DNA of 64,000 nucleotides from CAZNOG01 sp964574635. GTDB lineage: Bacteria > Bacteroidota > Bacteroidia > Flavobacteriales_D > Cryomorphaceae. Every line of letters starts with the position of its first letter. The first letter of the stretch is position 1. Positions 28,140-35,678 of the stretch are shown here, piece after piece. The notes under the pieces were generated by a model. The model was not told the origin of the DNA. It ran no database searches and saw only the letters and a program-made list of their open reading frames with translations. The position numbers and the translations under genes are program-made. The stretch spans positions 1-64,000 of the forward strand of contig CAZNOG010000015.1 in the NCBI GenBank assembly GCA_964574635.1. Reading direction: 5' to 3'.

Positions 28140-28811
28140 ATGATCCACGCCGGAAAAATCACCAAATCATACGGAGACCTGCAAGTGCTGAAAGGAGTCG
28201 ACCTCCACGTAAAAGCCGGGGAGATCGTCTCCATCGTCGGTGCTTCCGGCGCGGGAAAAACGACCTTGCTGCAGATTCTCGGAACCTTGGATCGCGCCGA
28301 TTCGGGCGAATTGAAACTCGGCGGGAAAAACGTCATGGGATTATCGACCGAGGGCCTCGCGAAATTCCGCAACAAGCACATCGGTTTCATCTTTCAGTTT
28401 CACCACCTCTTGCCGGAATTTACCGCGTTGGAAAACGTGTGCCTCCCGGCCTTCATCGCCAAGGTGTCGAAGAAAAACGCCGAAAAAAGAGCGCTCGAAT
28501 TGTTGGAAACTTTGGGCGTGGCTCAAAGGGCCGAACACAAACCCGGCGAACTCTCAGGTGGTGAGCAGCAGCGCGTAGCCGTGGCCCGCGCGCTCATGAA
28601 CGCCCCGGACGTGATTTTCGCCGACGAACCTTCCGGCAACCTCGATTCCAAAAACGCGAAGGCACTGCACGAATTGTTTTTCAAATTGCGCGCGGATTTC
28701 GGACAAACCTTCGTGATCGTAACTCACAACCATGATCTCGCCCGCATGGCCGACCGCATGCTTACCATGGTAGACGGAAAAATCGCCCAACGTGAGCAAA
28801 TCGACGCCTGA
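28140..28811 (+). CDS. LolD-like ABC transporter ATP-binding protein
   Basis: A 223-residue ATPase of the LolD/MacB class, which powers lipoprotein release from the inner membrane or macrolide/peptide export. Walker A GASGAGKTT, Q-loop FQFHHLLPEF, signature LSGGEQQR, Walker B VIFADEPSGNLDS and H-loop VTHNHD are intact. The permease partner is not adjacent. The promoter box is 5 bases upstream of the ATG. The next gene's GTG start overlaps the end of this gene by 20 bases. Confidence 0.9.
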   Translation: MIHAGKITKSYGDLQVLKGVDLHVKAGEIVSIVGASGAGKTTLLQILGTLDRADSGELKLGGKNVMGLSTEGLAKFRNKHIGFIFQFHHLLPEFTALENVCLPAFIAKVSKKNAEKRALELLETLGVAQRAEHKPGELSGGEQQRVAVARALMNAPDVIFADEPSGNLDSKNAKALHELFFKLRADFGQTFVIVTHNHDLARMADRMLTMVDGKIAQREQIDA

Positions 28812-29577
28812 CCTGTCCCGACAAGAATTGTACGAATTGCTGGAAGAGCGCACTGCGCGCTACAACATCCCGCGTTTCGTGGAAGACGACCCCATCGGGA
28901 TTCCTAAGCGGTATTCGAACAAGCCGGACGTGGAAATATCGGCGTTTCTGACGGCCACCATCGCCTGGGGCCAGCGCAAATCCATCATCCGAAACGCCTC
29001 GAGGTTGATGGAATGGATGGACGATTCCCCCGGTGATTTTGTTGTAAATTTCCGAGAGAGCGACTTGAGAATTTTCGAATCCTTCGTTCACCGCACCTTC
29101 AACGGCACCGATTGCACGACCTTTCTCCGCGCGCTACAAAAGCTGTATCGAGAGTACGGCGGTTTGGAAAATTCCGTGAAGCGGAGCTTCGCCAATGAAG
29201 CCGAGAAACCCGGAAGCGGTTGGAACGCCTTCAAAACCCTTTTTCTCGACGTGCCGGGGCTGCCCCGCACCCAAAAGCACCTCCCCGACCCCCTGAAAGG
29301 GTCCGCCGCCAAACGCATGAACATGTTCTTGAGGTGGATGGTGAGAAGAGACGAGTCCGGCGTGGATTTCGGCATTTGGAAGTCCCTGTCACCCGCAGGT
29401 TTGTACATCCCCCTCGACGTACACACCTCGCGCCAAGCCCGACGCTTGGGCCTGTTGGAACGCAAACAAAACGACTGGAAGGCGGTGGTGGAACTCACGG
29501 AGCGACTGCGGGAGTTCGACGCCGAAGACCCGGTGAAATACGATTTCGCCCTGTTCGGTATGGGAATTTGGGGGTGA
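28792..29577 (+). CDS. TIGR02757 (DUF2400) family protein
   Basis: A 261-residue protein of a conserved Bacteroidota/Chlorobi family without known function. Recognisable blocks are PRFVEDDPIGIPKRYSNKPDVEI (continuous in the protein), FLTATIAWGQRKSIIRNA, RMNMFLRWMVRRDESGVDFGIW and IPLDVHTSRQARRLGLL. The last two blocks resemble helix-hairpin-helix DNA glycosylase-like folds, with Asp in PLDVHTSR as a possible active-site residue. It starts with GTG inside the end of the ABC gene, so translation is coupled. Confidence 0.85.
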   Translation: MSKSTPDLSRQELYELLEERTARYNIPRFVEDDPIGIPKRYSNKPDVEISAFLTATIAWGQRKSIIRNASRLMEWMDDSPGDFVVNFRESDLRIFESFVHRTFNGTDCTTFLRALQKLYREYGGLENSVKRSFANEAEKPGSGWNAFKTLFLDVPGLPRTQKHLPDPLKGSAAKRMNMFLRWMVRRDESGVDFGIWKSLSPAGLYIPLDVHTSRQARRLGLLERKQNDWKAVVELTERLREFDAEDPVKYDFALFGMGIWG

Positions 29578-29623
29578 GACGTCCATGACCTCGCCCTGCG
29601 TCTGTCTACCATAGGGCTTACCC

Positions 29624-29640
29624 GCCCACAAAACCAAAAC
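29624..29640 (+). repeat. Variant copy of dispersed motif (CCCGCCCACAAAACCAAAAC)
   Basis: A near match to the consensus, upstream of the ABC-F gene and 8 bases before its -7 box. Confidence 0.35.
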
Positions 29641-29647
29641 AAATCCG

Positions 29648-29655
29648 TACCTTTG
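29648..29655 (+). promoter_or_regulatory. -7 box (TACCTTTG) for the ABC-F gene
   Basis: TACCTTTGCGC fits the consensus and lies 23 bases before the ATG at 29679. Confidence 0.55.
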
Positions 29656-29678
29656 CGCCCCCAAAAATCCCCATACCT

Positions 29679-31205
29679 ATGCTGGAAGTACAGAACATCA
29701 GCCTGCAATACGGCAAGCGGGTCCTTTTCGATGAAGTGAATCTCAAGTTCGGCGGTGACAATTGCTACGGCATCATTGGTGCCAACGGCGCGGGAAAGTC
29801 GACTTTCCTGAAGATTCTCGCCGGTGAAGAAGACCCGAACAAGGGCAGCGTGCATTTGGAATCCGGCAAGCGCATGGCCGTGCTGCGACAGGACCACGCC
29901 GCGTACGACGACGAACTGGTGATTCACACGGTGTTGATGGGGCACAAAAAACTGTGGGATATCATCCGGGAAAAAGAACTGATTTACGCCAAAGAGGATT
30001 TTTCGGAGGAAGACGGACTCAAAGCTTCCCAACTCGAAGCGGAATTCGCAGAAATGGACGGATGGAACGCGGAATCCGACGCGGGTGCTTTGCTCTCGGG
30101 ACTTGGAATCGACGAGGCGAATCACCACCTGGAAATGAAGCACTTGCCGGGAAGGTTGAAAGTGCGTGTGCTGCTGGCTCAGGCGCTGTTTGGAAACCCC
30201 GACGTGCTGATTCTCGACGAGCCGACCAACGATTTGGACAGCCAAACGATTCACTGGCTGGAAGAATTCCTGTTGAACTTCAAAAACACGGTGATCGTCG
30301 TTTCCCACGACCGCCACTTTCTGGACACGGTGTGCACGCACATCGCCGATATCGATTTCGGAAAAATAAGCCTGTACACCGGCAACTACACCTTCTGGTA
30401 TGAAAGCAGCCAGCTGGCTCTTCGCCAACGAATGGCGGCGAATAAAAAAGCGGAGGAGAAGAAAAAAGAACTCGAATCCTTCATCGCCCGATTCAGCGCC
30501 AACGCTTCGAAATCGCGTCAGGCCACCAGCCGCAAGAAGTTGCTGGACAAGATCGACGTGGAGTCGATCCGACCATCGAATCGAAAGTACCCCGCCATAA
30601 TTTTCACGCCCGAGCGCGAGGCCGGCGACCAAGTGCTGCACGTGGACAACCTCACCAAAAGCATAGGCGGGAATCTGCTTTTCGAAGGTTTTGACTTGAA
30701 TTTGCAAAAGGGTGAGAAAATCTCCTTGGAAAGCGAAAACAGCTTGGCGACCACGGCATTCTACGAGATCATTACCGGAAACATGAAAGCCGATGCGGGC
30801 ACGGTGGAATTCGGTCAAACCATCTCCTACGGTTACGTACCGGCCAACAACGACGCGTACTTCCAAACCGATCTCAACCTCATTGATTGGTTGCGACAAT
30901 ACTCACAAAACAAAGACGAAGTCTACATCCGCGGATTTTTGGGAAAAATGCTGTTCAGCGGTGAGGAAACCCTGAAGAAAGCCAACGTGCTCAGCGGAGG
31001 GGAAAAGATGAGATGCATGATCGCCCGCGCGATGTTGTCCATGCCCAACTTGTTGCTGCTCGACGAGCCGACCAACCACTTGGACCTCGAGAGCATTACG
31101 GCACTCAACAACGGATTGGTGGATTTTCCCGGCTTGATGATCTTCACCACTTTCGACCAGGCACTGCGGGAATCAACCGCGACGCGGAGCGTGAGGATCG
31201 GTTGA
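29679..31205 (+). CDS. ABC-F family ATPase, YbiT-like, with shortened C terminus
   Basis: A soluble twin-ATPase of the ABC-F family, which acts on ribosomes. NBD1 (about 1-245) is intact: GANGAGKST, LILDEPTNDLDS, VVSHDRHF. The linker (about 245-300) is basic and helical. NBD2 (about 320-508) has a degenerate Walker A (SLESENSLATTAFYE), which I recall as usual for this Bacteroidota subgroup, plus VLSGGEKMRC and LLLLDEPTNHLDLES. Two oddities: the H-switch reads FTTFDQAL, where relatives have FTTHDH, and the protein stops about 30 residues early. The 3' end overlaps a convergent glycosyltransferase gene by 33 bases. Confidence 0.9.
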   Translation: MLEVQNISLQYGKRVLFDEVNLKFGGDNCYGIIGANGAGKSTFLKILAGEEDPNKGSVHLESGKRMAVLRQDHAAYDDELVIHTVLMGHKKLWDIIREKELIYAKEDFSEEDGLKASQLEAEFAEMDGWNAESDAGALLSGLGIDEANHHLEMKHLPGRLKVRVLLAQALFGNPDVLILDEPTNDLDSQTIHWLEEFLLNFKNTVIVVSHDRHFLDTVCTHIADIDFGKISLYTGNYTFWYESSQLALRQRMAANKKAEEKKKELESFIARFSANASKSRQATSRKKLLDKIDVESIRPSNRKYPAIIFTPEREAGDQVLHVDNLTKSIGGNLLFEGFDLNLQKGEKISLESENSLATTAFYEIITGNMKADAGTVEFGQTISYGYVPANNDAYFQTDLNLIDWLRQYSQNKDEVYIRGFLGKMLFSGEETLKKANVLSGGEKMRCMIARAMLSMPNLLLLDEPTNHLDLESITALNNGLVDFPGLMIFTTFDQALRESTATRSVRIG

Positions 31206-32177
31206 TCCTGCTCCGTCGAAATCCTCGCCGTTGGCCGCCGGACCGCAATTGGTTCTCTCCACGATGTAAAGCGGCCTCTTCCTGACGTCACGATTGATCC
31301 TGCTCAAGTACTCGCCGATGATGCCGATGGACAGGAGCTGCACCCCGCCGATGAAGGTGGAGGTGATGATCAGGGACGTCCAACCCGTAATGGTGCGCTG
31401 GAGGATGAAGTGCATGTACAGGGCGAACAGGATGACCAAGAAGGAAACCACCGCCATGAGGAATCCGATGCGGACCAAGAAGTGCAGGGGGAGATCCGAA
31501 AATCCGGTGATGCCGTCCATGGCGAAGCGAAACATCTTGCCCAAGGTATATCCCGACTTTCCGTGCATCCTTTTGTCGCGTTGAAAAAGCACTTCCGCCT
31601 GCCGAAACCCAAGCCACGCGATTTGACCGCGGAGAAACTTGTTCTGCTCGGGCATGCGCTTGAGGTATTCCACCACCTTGCGGTCGATGAGTCGGAAATC
31701 GCCGGTATCCAGAGGGATGTCGATGGAGGTGATTCGCTTCAAAGTTCGGTAGAACATTCGGGCGGTAAACTTCTTAAACGCGGTCTCCCCTTCCCTCGAC
31801 CGACGGCGGGCGTATACCACGTCGTAGCCTTCCCCGTATTTTCCGAGCAGTTGGGGAATCAACTCGGGCGGGTCTTGCAAATCGCCGTCGATGATGACCA
31901 CCGCTTGCCCACGCACGGCATCCAGCCCCGCCGTCACGGCGATTTGGTGCCCGAAATTGCGACTGAAATAGATGTAGTACACATGGGGATCGCGGTCGGC
32001 CAATTCCCGGATCTTTTGCCGGGACCCATCCCTGCTGCCGTCATCGACGAACAGGATTTCGTAATTCCACGCCACGTTGGACAGCGCCTGCGTTAATCGC
32101 GCATGCATGGTGTCCAAATTCCCCTCTTCGTTGAAAATGGGCACGACCACGGACAACAGTTTTTCATTTTTCACCAT
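31173..32177 (-). CDS. GT2 family glycosyltransferase (DPM1/GtrB-like) with two C-terminal membrane helices
   Basis: Transfers a sugar from a nucleotide donor to polyprenyl phosphate. The GT2 domain (about 1-225) has SVVVPIFNEEGNL, FVDDGSRDGS and the DXD-like IIDGDLQDPPE; two membrane helices (about 230-300) follow, as in GtrB/ArnC. The start at 32177 (MVKNEKLL) overlaps the stop of the upstream GT39 gene (ATG...TGA at 32166-32164), so the two are coupled. Product and GT39 fit together: lipid-linked sugar is made here and used by the GT39 enzyme. The C-terminal 35 residues overlap the ABC-F gene and look unlike the family. Confidence 0.9.
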   Translation of the reverse strand: MVKNEKLLSVVVPIFNEEGNLDTMHARLTQALSNVAWNYEILFVDDGSRDGSRQKIRELADRDPHVYYIYFSRNFGHQIAVTAGLDAVRGQAVVIIDGDLQDPPELIPQLLGKYGEGYDVVYARRRSREGETAFKKFTARMFYRTLKRITSIDIPLDTGDFRLIDRKVVEYLKRMPEQNKFLRGQIAWLGFRQAEVLFQRDKRMHGKSGYTLGKMFRFAMDGITGFSDLPLHFLVRIGFLMAVVSFLVILFALYMHFILQRTITGWTSLIITSTFIGGVQLLSIGIIGEYLSRINRDVRKRPLYIVERTNCGPAANGEDFDGAGSTDPHAPRRG

Positions 32178-33633
32178 GGATGCGATATGTGACGACCCCA
32201 CCGTGACTCTCCTCGACCTCGGCGTGGTACCGGTTAATTATTTCTTCTTTCACTTCCTGTTGTTGGGCCACCACGACGTCGCCCGGCTCCAAGTCTTTCC
32301 AATCTTTGAACGAAACGTCTACTCCGCGGTGATTCAATAATTCGACGTAGAATAAATTGTGCGCTCTGTAGCCGTCGAACGCGATGAATGTACCGTCCAA
32401 GTCGTGCTTCCCTTTCGCGCTCCGCTGCAGAAAGTGGGTCAATTCATAAAAGTCTACGTCCCACGGCAGTTCCTTCGGTGCATACGTCTTGCCGATGATG
32501 GCCCGATACGGCTCCACGAAGATCAAAAACAGAAAAAGCATGGGAACCACGTTGGTTTTCAGAATGGTTTGGATCCTCGGGGAATCGTTCAACAAGGCGA
32601 ATACAAAATTAATCGGAATCGCAATCGCGATCGCGTAGAAGGGATAGAGCGGCACGTCGTACCAATCGAGCTTGGTTTGGGACCCGGATATAATCAGGAA
32701 AAAAGTACAGGTCAAAAGAAATGAAAAGACGGTCAATCGCCGCATTCGGACATCCTTGGAAGCCATGCCCAACACCCATCCGCAGGGGATGAGGGCGTAC
32801 ATCAGAGCGGGTTTGGTGGCGATCAATTTGTCCCAATAATAAAAGAACCCGTGCTTGTGATTTTCCAAAACTTCCATGTACCGCCCGCCCAATTCGTTTT
32901 CGTGCACCGCCGTGAGGTACCCCGGATTTTTCCATTCCCTCAAGAGGTAGTAGCCCCCCACGACGACGGCAAAACCCAGCAGTCCAAAATAAAAATGCTT
33001 GCTGCGCAGAAAATCAGGCAATCGTCGGCGGTACAGGGCATAAAGAGCCAAACCGGGCAGGAACATCAATCCCGCCACGCTTTTGGTGAGCACCGCCAGA
33101 GCCGTACCGAGGAAAAAGAGATATAAAAACCGACGGTCCCGGGTTTCGCAGAATGCAAAAAACAACAAGGCCGACACCGTGGTGAAGGCGGTCAACAAAG
33201 CGTCGTAATCGCCCGTGCGGGTGGCGTGGATAGCGATGAAGTTTTGGGACGTCACCAGAGCCAACACGGCGATGATCCCGAACCAATGATTGCGGAGATA
33301 ACGCATGGAGAATGCGACCAAAGCGATGCAGGTGAACAGGGCCGCGAGCGCCGATGGCAGGCGGATGGCCACTTCGTTCACACCGATGACTTTCATGAAA
33401 AACACCTGCATCCAGATCAGCAGCGGTGGTTTGGTGTTCCACATGTCGGGCTCACCCTCGAAATGCGTCACGATAAAGTCGCCGTTCAGATACATCTCCA
33501 AGGCGTTTACCGCGAGCCGAGACTCGTCCCAGATGCGGATCGGAAGGCTGCCCAAGTGGCCGAAAATGGGCATATAGAGCAATGCCGCCAAAAGCAGCAA
33601 GGAAATGATGATCCGGTTTTTGGATTGCGCCAT
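32164..33633 (-). CDS. GT39-family (ArnT/PMT-like) membrane glycosyltransferase
   Basis: A 489-residue integral membrane enzyme with about 10-12 helices that transfers a sugar from a polyprenyl-phosphate donor to lipid A, protein or glycan outside the membrane. The first periplasmic loop carries the catalytic acidic motif IRIWDESRLAVNALEMY and NTKPPLLIWMQ, diagnostic of the ArnT/GT39 group. The C-terminal soluble tail (about 395-489) resembles that of ArnT. The start was placed at MAQSKNRIIIS, 18 bases after a TATATTTG promoter box. Confidence 0.9.
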   Translation of the reverse strand: MAQSKNRIIISLLLLAALLYMPIFGHLGSLPIRIWDESRLAVNALEMYLNGDFIVTHFEGEPDMWNTKPPLLIWMQVFFMKVIGVNEVAIRLPSALAALFTCIALVAFSMRYLRNHWFGIIAVLALVTSQNFIAIHATRTGDYDALLTAFTTVSALLFFAFCETRDRRFLYLFFLGTALAVLTKSVAGLMFLPGLALYALYRRRLPDFLRSKHFYFGLLGFAVVVGGYYLLREWKNPGYLTAVHENELGGRYMEVLENHKHGFFYYWDKLIATKPALMYALIPCGWVLGMASKDVRMRRLTVFSFLLTCTFFLIISGSQTKLDWYDVPLYPFYAIAIAIPINFVFALLNDSPRIQTILKTNVVPMLFLFLIFVEPYRAIIGKTYAPKELPWDVDFYELTHFLQRSAKGKHDLDGTFIAFDGYRAHNLFYVELLNHRGVDVSFKDWKDLEPGDVVVAQQQEVKEEIINRYHAEVEESHGGVVTYRIHGEK

Positions 33634-33651
33634 CGTCCGATTTGGGTAGGC

Positions 33652-33659
33652 CAAATATA
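33652..33659 (-). promoter_or_regulatory. -7 box (TATATTTG) for the GT39-GT2 operon
   Basis: Perfect TAnnTTTG on the minus strand, 19 bases before the ATG at 33633. Confidence 0.6.
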
Positions 33660-33799
33660 TCCTTTTTTCAATGGCGCCAAAGTCCGTTTTCACCTCCACG
33701 GCGTTCGCTATCCATGGAAGTGAACCAAGGCGAAATCGGCTTTTGCCGGCTCTCGGGGGCGGCTTGTTGTAGGAGGATTTCTTGTTTTGGGGAAGGGGT

Positions 33800-34235
33800 A
33801 AAAACAGTACGGCGGACGAAATCTTCCGATTTGGTCCGCCGCATTATCCAAACCGCCGTAGCGGATTTTGGCAATGGTCGATGTACAGTTCACAAACTTC
33901 CGATAGCGCAGGGCCATCTTCTGGTCTTCCACGAAGCCGCCATCCATTTGATTCGTCGATTCGACAATCACCGTGTGGTTGGTCGAAACTTCGGAGCGGG
34001 TATTTCCTGGGAAACTCCATCCGGACGAATATCTAGGATCGCCGGTACTCAATCGGACCTTTACAGAATCCGAAATTCACATCGTTCGGCATGGAATCGA
34101 AATTCTTTCAAACTCGGTCTGACCCGAATTCTTCACCGTACGATGACCGTACTCGAAGCAAAGGGATTGAACCCTTTCAACTTCACCTCGAGAAAACTCC
34201 ACCCCGTTGGGCGGGCTTGCTATCTCTCGATCGAC
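33800..34235 (-). ncRNA. Structured non-coding RNA, copy 1 of 3
   Basis: A predicted minus-strand RNA of about 436 nt that matches no RNA family I know. From 5' to 3': a CC-G-CCC/GGGG-U-GG hairpin with an AAC loop (34199-34216), the conserved box UUGAAAGAA, a GAAU-UUCG-AUUC hairpin (34094-34105), a CCAAA...UUUGG stem capped by CCGC-UACG-GCGG (33848-33871), and a terminal GGCGGAC...GUCCGCC hairpin with a GGAA loop (33811-33840) followed by GUACUGUUUUUA. UUCG, UACG and GNRA loops and the G-U pair occur only on the minus strand. No conserved reading frame is present. Ends are inferred. Confidence 0.7.
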
Positions 34236-34240
34236 TATGT

Positions 34241-34248
34241 CAAATATA
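34241..34248 (-). promoter_or_regulatory. -7 box (TATATTTG) of RNA copy 1
   Basis: Perfect TAnnTTTG on the minus strand, 430 bases before the terminal hairpin. The same box at the same distance is found in the other two copies. Confidence 0.6.
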
Positions 34249-34317
34249 GGCATCGAAAGCGGCTGTTTCCTAATTATTTAACGCGTACTTATCCACTGCG
34301 TTTCCACAAGGGTTTTC

Positions 34318-34327
34318 AACAATTGTT
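34318..34327. promoter_or_regulatory. Palindrome AACAATTGTT upstream of RNA copy 1
   Basis: The core of a 14-bp palindrome TCAACAATTGTTGA, 70 bases upstream of the -7 box, followed toward the promoter by AACCCTTGTGGA. It is conserved in place and sequence in all three copies. Confidence 0.6.
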
Positions 34328-34461
34328 GATAACTGCCGGAAGCCCTTTGGATGTGGGAAAGTTGCGCGTCTGCGACGATATGGAACTGCGTTGCGTGTTG
34401 AAACGGGTGGTAAACCGACCGGAACAGTTTGGTTGTACGGTGGAGGGGTCAGGGGCGAATA

Positions 34462-34896
34462 TAAAACAGTACGGCGGACGAAATCTTCCGATTTGGTCCG
34501 CCGTTTTTTCCGATCCGCCTTGGCGATTTCGGAAAAAGTCATTCTACAGTCGGCGAGCTTCCGACGGCGACGAAGCGCAGTCTTCTGATTTTCGAGGTTC
34601 TGAAGTTTGCAGTAGACCCAATGCGATGCCCGTGGGCACGAATCGGTCGGTTCGGTGGTGATTCTTGCGAATGGTCCACCGCGTGCACGTCAAAGCGGTC
34701 AGACACTCCTCCACGGTTCTCGCAATCCATGGAATGCGCACCTACGGGCCACGGGAACTTGCGTTCTTTCAATCCCGACGGGTGTCGAAGATCTTGGGCC
34801 GTTCAGGTGTGTCGTGTGTCCAAATTCGAATGTACGTCTTGGATCACCTCGGGAAAATCCCGCCCCGTTGGGCGGGCTTGCTTTCTCTCGAACAAC
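34462..34896 (-). ncRNA. Structured non-coding RNA, copy 2 of 3
   Basis: About 435 nt on the minus strand. The 5' block UCGAGAGA-AGCAAGCCCGCCC is nearly identical to copy 1, with the hairpin pair G-U of copy 1 now G-C. UUGAAAGAA is followed by GAAC-GCAA-GUUC (34755-34766), where copy 1 has GAAU-UUCG-AUUC: a compensatory change with a different stable tetraloop. A UUUCCGA...UCGGAAA stem (34507-34535) replaces CCAAA...UUUGG. The terminal hairpin GGCGGAC...GUCCGCC with GGAA loop is at 34473-34502, then GUACUGUUUUA. The middle 200 bases are strongly diverged from the other copies. Confidence 0.7.
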
Positions 34897-34901
34897 TGTG
34901 T

Positions 34902-34909
34902 CAAATGTA
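34902..34909 (-). promoter_or_regulatory. -7 box (TACATTTG) of RNA copy 2
   Basis: Perfect TAnnTTTG on the minus strand, 429 bases before the terminal hairpin. Confidence 0.6.
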
Positions 34910-34977
34910 ATGAACCGGATTTCCCGATCACCGAATCGGATCGGGTAAGTTTCCACCGGGCATCCACAAGGGTTATG

Positions 34978-34987
34978 AACAATTGTT
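34978..34987. promoter_or_regulatory. Palindrome AACAATTGTT upstream of RNA copy 2
   Basis: 69 bases upstream of the -7 box, followed toward the promoter by CATAACCCTTGTGGA, as in copy 1. Confidence 0.6.
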
Positions 34988-35029
34988 GAAAACCCTGCAT
35001 CGTGGTGTCGAGAATCGGCGGAGGTGCGG

Positions 35030-35467
35030 AAAAAAGTACGGCGGACGAAATCTTGCGATTTGGTCCGCCGTGTTCCCGATCGGTCGTAACCGATCGAAAA
35101 TCGATCGTTCTCCATGCGACTCGTTTCGCGCGTTGCGCGCTCTCAAATTCAAAAGTCCCGAAAGATGCGTGGGCACCGGGGGTGAGTGATCCTTGAACCA
35201 CCTACCCCGCTTTGCCGTGCGTCGCAACGGAAGAACCGTGCAACAACCGACGGGGGTACAATCCGCGAGTCTCGCGCCTGCGGATCGCCATCTCGGGATG
35301 TATGGAACGATGTTCTTTCAACCCTCGGCCTTTACGAATCGAGATCCGTGCGGACCCGGGGTCTTTATCCCTCGATGTGTGTCACCGAATGAAAAAGACG
35401 TTCGCCTCCTTCAACCACTTTTGATTTCCGCCACCCCGTTGGGTGGACGAGCCGTATCTCGAACGAC
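35030..35467 (-). ncRNA. Structured non-coding RNA, copy 3 of 3
   Basis: About 438 nt on the minus strand and the most diverged copy. The 5' hairpin is CCACCC-AAC-GGGGUGG, an A-U pair where copies 1 and 2 have G-U and G-C. UUGAAAGAA is followed by GAAC-AUC-GUUC (35305-35315). The next stem is a perfect CGAUCGGU-UACG-ACCGAUCG (35077-35096). The terminal hairpin at 35040-35069 has a GCAA loop (GNRA again) and is followed by GUACUUUUUUCC. It is the copy nearest the divergent dioxygenase gene, whose start is 211 bases away. Confidence 0.68.
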
Positions 35468-35472
35468 CAATT

Positions 35473-35480
35473 CAAATGTA
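35473..35480 (-). promoter_or_regulatory. -7 box (TACATTTG) of RNA copy 3
   Basis: Perfect TAnnTTTG on the minus strand, 433 bases before the terminal hairpin. Confidence 0.6.
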
Positions 35481-35548
35481 AGGGCTTCGGCGGTGGAAAA
35501 CGAATGATTTGACTCCGAGATATTCACGACGTGTCCACAGGGTTTTTG

Positions 35549-35558
35549 AACAATTGTT
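35549..35558. promoter_or_regulatory. Palindrome AACAATTGTT upstream of RNA copy 3
   Basis: Core of TGAACAATTGTTCA, 69 bases upstream of the -7 box, followed toward the promoter by AAAAACCCTGTGGA. Confidence 0.6.
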
Positions 35559-35678
35559 CATAACCCCCGGAAAGGTCGGTGGAATGTCGCGGGAATCCCC
35601 GTAACTTGCATTGAAATGCCGAGCAAAAACCCGTCAACATTTTGGGTGCTCGGGTGTTGAACACCAAAAATTTCATAC

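Noticed and set aside
33642..34661. Open frame of 339 codons across the first two RNA units
   Set aside because: It is interrupted or shifted in the homologous units, uses no promoter and its protein text is low-complexity; the conserved features are RNA hairpins.
33811..35069. Shared peptide RRTKS(E/Q)DFVRRT at the ends of the three units as a possible small protein
   Set aside because: The text comes from the near-palindromic hairpin itself; reading frames before and after it differ between units.
33800..35480. CRISPR array or satellite repeat
   Set aside because: Units are about 600 bases with diverged interiors; there are no short direct repeats with unique spacers.
34261..35560. Chromosomal replication origin (DnaA-box-like TTATCAACA, TTATCCACT, TCCACAAGG)
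   Set aside because: Only one 8/9 match to a DnaA box per unit at best, no dnaA/dnaN or AT-rich unwinding region and the spacing follows the promoters; kept only as an alternative for the palindrome.
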